Below are positions 41,041 through 41,520 of a stretch of 41,520 nucleotides of DNA, in pieces; positions within the stretch are counted from its first letter, which is position 1; every line of letters starts with the position of its first letter. Location: the NCBI GenBank assembly GCA_025358055.1, contig JANYKV010000168.1, positions 1 to 41,520 on the forward strand. The letters are read 5' to 3'. Both the position numbers and the translations under genes were made by a program. Under the pieces are notes generated by a model. It was not told the DNA's origin, ran no database searches, and was given only the letters and a program-made list of their open reading frames with translations. This DNA is from Gemmatimonadota bacterium. Lineage in GTDB: Bacteria > Gemmatimonadota > Gemmatimonadetes > Gemmatimonadales > GWC2-71-9.

Positions 41041-41520
41041 ACTTCGCTCCGTCAGGTTTGATGAAACGACGATCCGGGCGCGCGTCGAACAGCTCGCGAC
41101 CGAGATCACGCAGTCGTACCCGCAGGGTGATCTCCTGGTCATTGGACTTCTCAAGGGAAGTTTCATCTTCCTGAGTGATTTGGTCCGGAGAATCGAACGC
41201 CCGCACCAAGTCGATTTCTTGGCCGCGAGCTCGTACGGGAACGCGAGGACATCGAGTGGGAATGTCCGGCTGCTGTACGACCCTGAAACCGACCTCGCCG
41301 GTCGGCACGTACTGTTGGTGGAGGACATCATCGATACGGGCACGACTCTCCGGTGGCTCTTGGGCCTGCTCTGGAGTCGAAAGCCAGCCTCATTGGCGGT
41401 CTGTGCCCTATTGGATAAGACCACGATGCATGCACCGATTCCTGAGGTTCGATTCGTGGGGTTTGAAGCGCCGGAGGCTTTTCTGGTAGGCTACGGGCTC
41501 GACCACGCACAAGATTTCCG
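40997..41520 (+). CDS. hpt: Hypoxanthine phosphoribosyltransferase (5' part; gene runs off the window)
   Basis: Purine salvage enzyme making IMP or GMP from hypoxanthine or guanine and PRPP. The PRPP-binding motif VLLVEDIIDTGTTL is intact. Upstream, LLVIGLLKGSFIFLSDLVRR and VDFLAASSYGNARTSSGNVR are typical of Hpt. ATG 40997 is a good start, with GGAGGGG about ten bases upstream (near 40980); it overlaps tilS by 44 bases in another frame. The visible part is 174 codons; only the last few residues should be missing. Confidence 0.9.
   Translation, partial: MLSSPAIVRRTDGRELRSVRFDETTIRARVEQLATEITQSYPQGDLLVIGLLKGSFIFLSDLVRRIERPHQVDFLAASSYGNARTSSGNVRLLYDPETDLAGRHVLLVEDIIDTGTTLRWLLGLLWSRKPASLAVCALLDKTTMHAPIPEVRFVGFEAPEAFLVGYGLDHAQDF

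Noticed and set aside
1-41520. Search for tRNA, rRNA, CRISPR repeats, insertion sequences, att sites and prophage genes
   Set aside because: None found by eye; no direct repeats, transposase or integrase motifs were seen.

Overview
The window is a 41.5 kb piece of a high-GC chromosome from a flagellated diderm bacterium. Outer-membrane rings are implied by FlgH and FlgI. The flagellar gene order, a FliO-FliP fusion, a DPP4-type S9 peptidase and a tilS-hpt pair at the right end all suggest Gemmatimonadota or a close relative. No rRNA or ribosomal protein gene is present, so this assignment is only moderately secure. I see no tRNA, rRNA, CRISPR array, insertion sequence or prophage gene.

Left region (1-24562, + strand) is one long flagellar locus in which most neighbouring genes overlap by 1-8 bases. 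A first block runs fliG (3' end only), fliH, fliI, fliJ, a MotE-like gene, fliK, flgD, flgE and ends near a hairpin at 7448-7484. After a 360-base gap with a convincing sigma-54 promoter (7707-7722), a second block runs fliL, fliM, fliN, fliO-fliP (fused), fliQ, fliR, flhB, flhA, flhF, flhG, fliA, a SwrB-like membrane protein, flgF, flgG, flgA, flgH, flgI, flgJ (rod-binding domain only), flgN, flgK, csrA. It covers the switch, export gate, hook-length control, distal rod, rings, hook and the sigma-28 factor. Filament genes (fliC, fliD, flgL, fliS), the proximal rod genes and fliF are not in the window.

Middle region (24563-32125) holds motility control genes. A minus-strand operon, motA-motB-receiver/HD-GYP-like regulator-soluble histidine kinase, starts from a sigma-28-like promoter. 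Divergent from it on the + strand are an HDOD gene and a CheA-like kinase that ends before the CheW-like P5 domain. A receiver-GGDEF diguanylate cyclase converges on cheA; its terminator lies inside the cheA 3' end and a sigma-54-like promoter lies upstream of it. The set suggests that stator and c-di-GMP output is tied into the flagellar sigma cascade.

Right region (32464-41520, + strand) is housekeeping metabolism: a Rid-family protein, a CDP-alcohol phosphatidyltransferase, a conserved protein of unknown function coupled to fumarylacetoacetase (fahA), pdxH, a secreted S9 peptidase, a CDF metal transporter, tilS and the 5' part of hpt.

The points most worth a second look are the FliO-FliP fusion, the FlhG Walker A' Asp-to-Ala change together with an altered FlhF G3 motif, the SwrB-like gene after fliA, the P5-less CheA with a foreign terminator in its tail, the degenerate HD-GYP regulator coupled to motAB, the sigma-54 and sigma-28 sites, and the unknown protein coupled to fahA.
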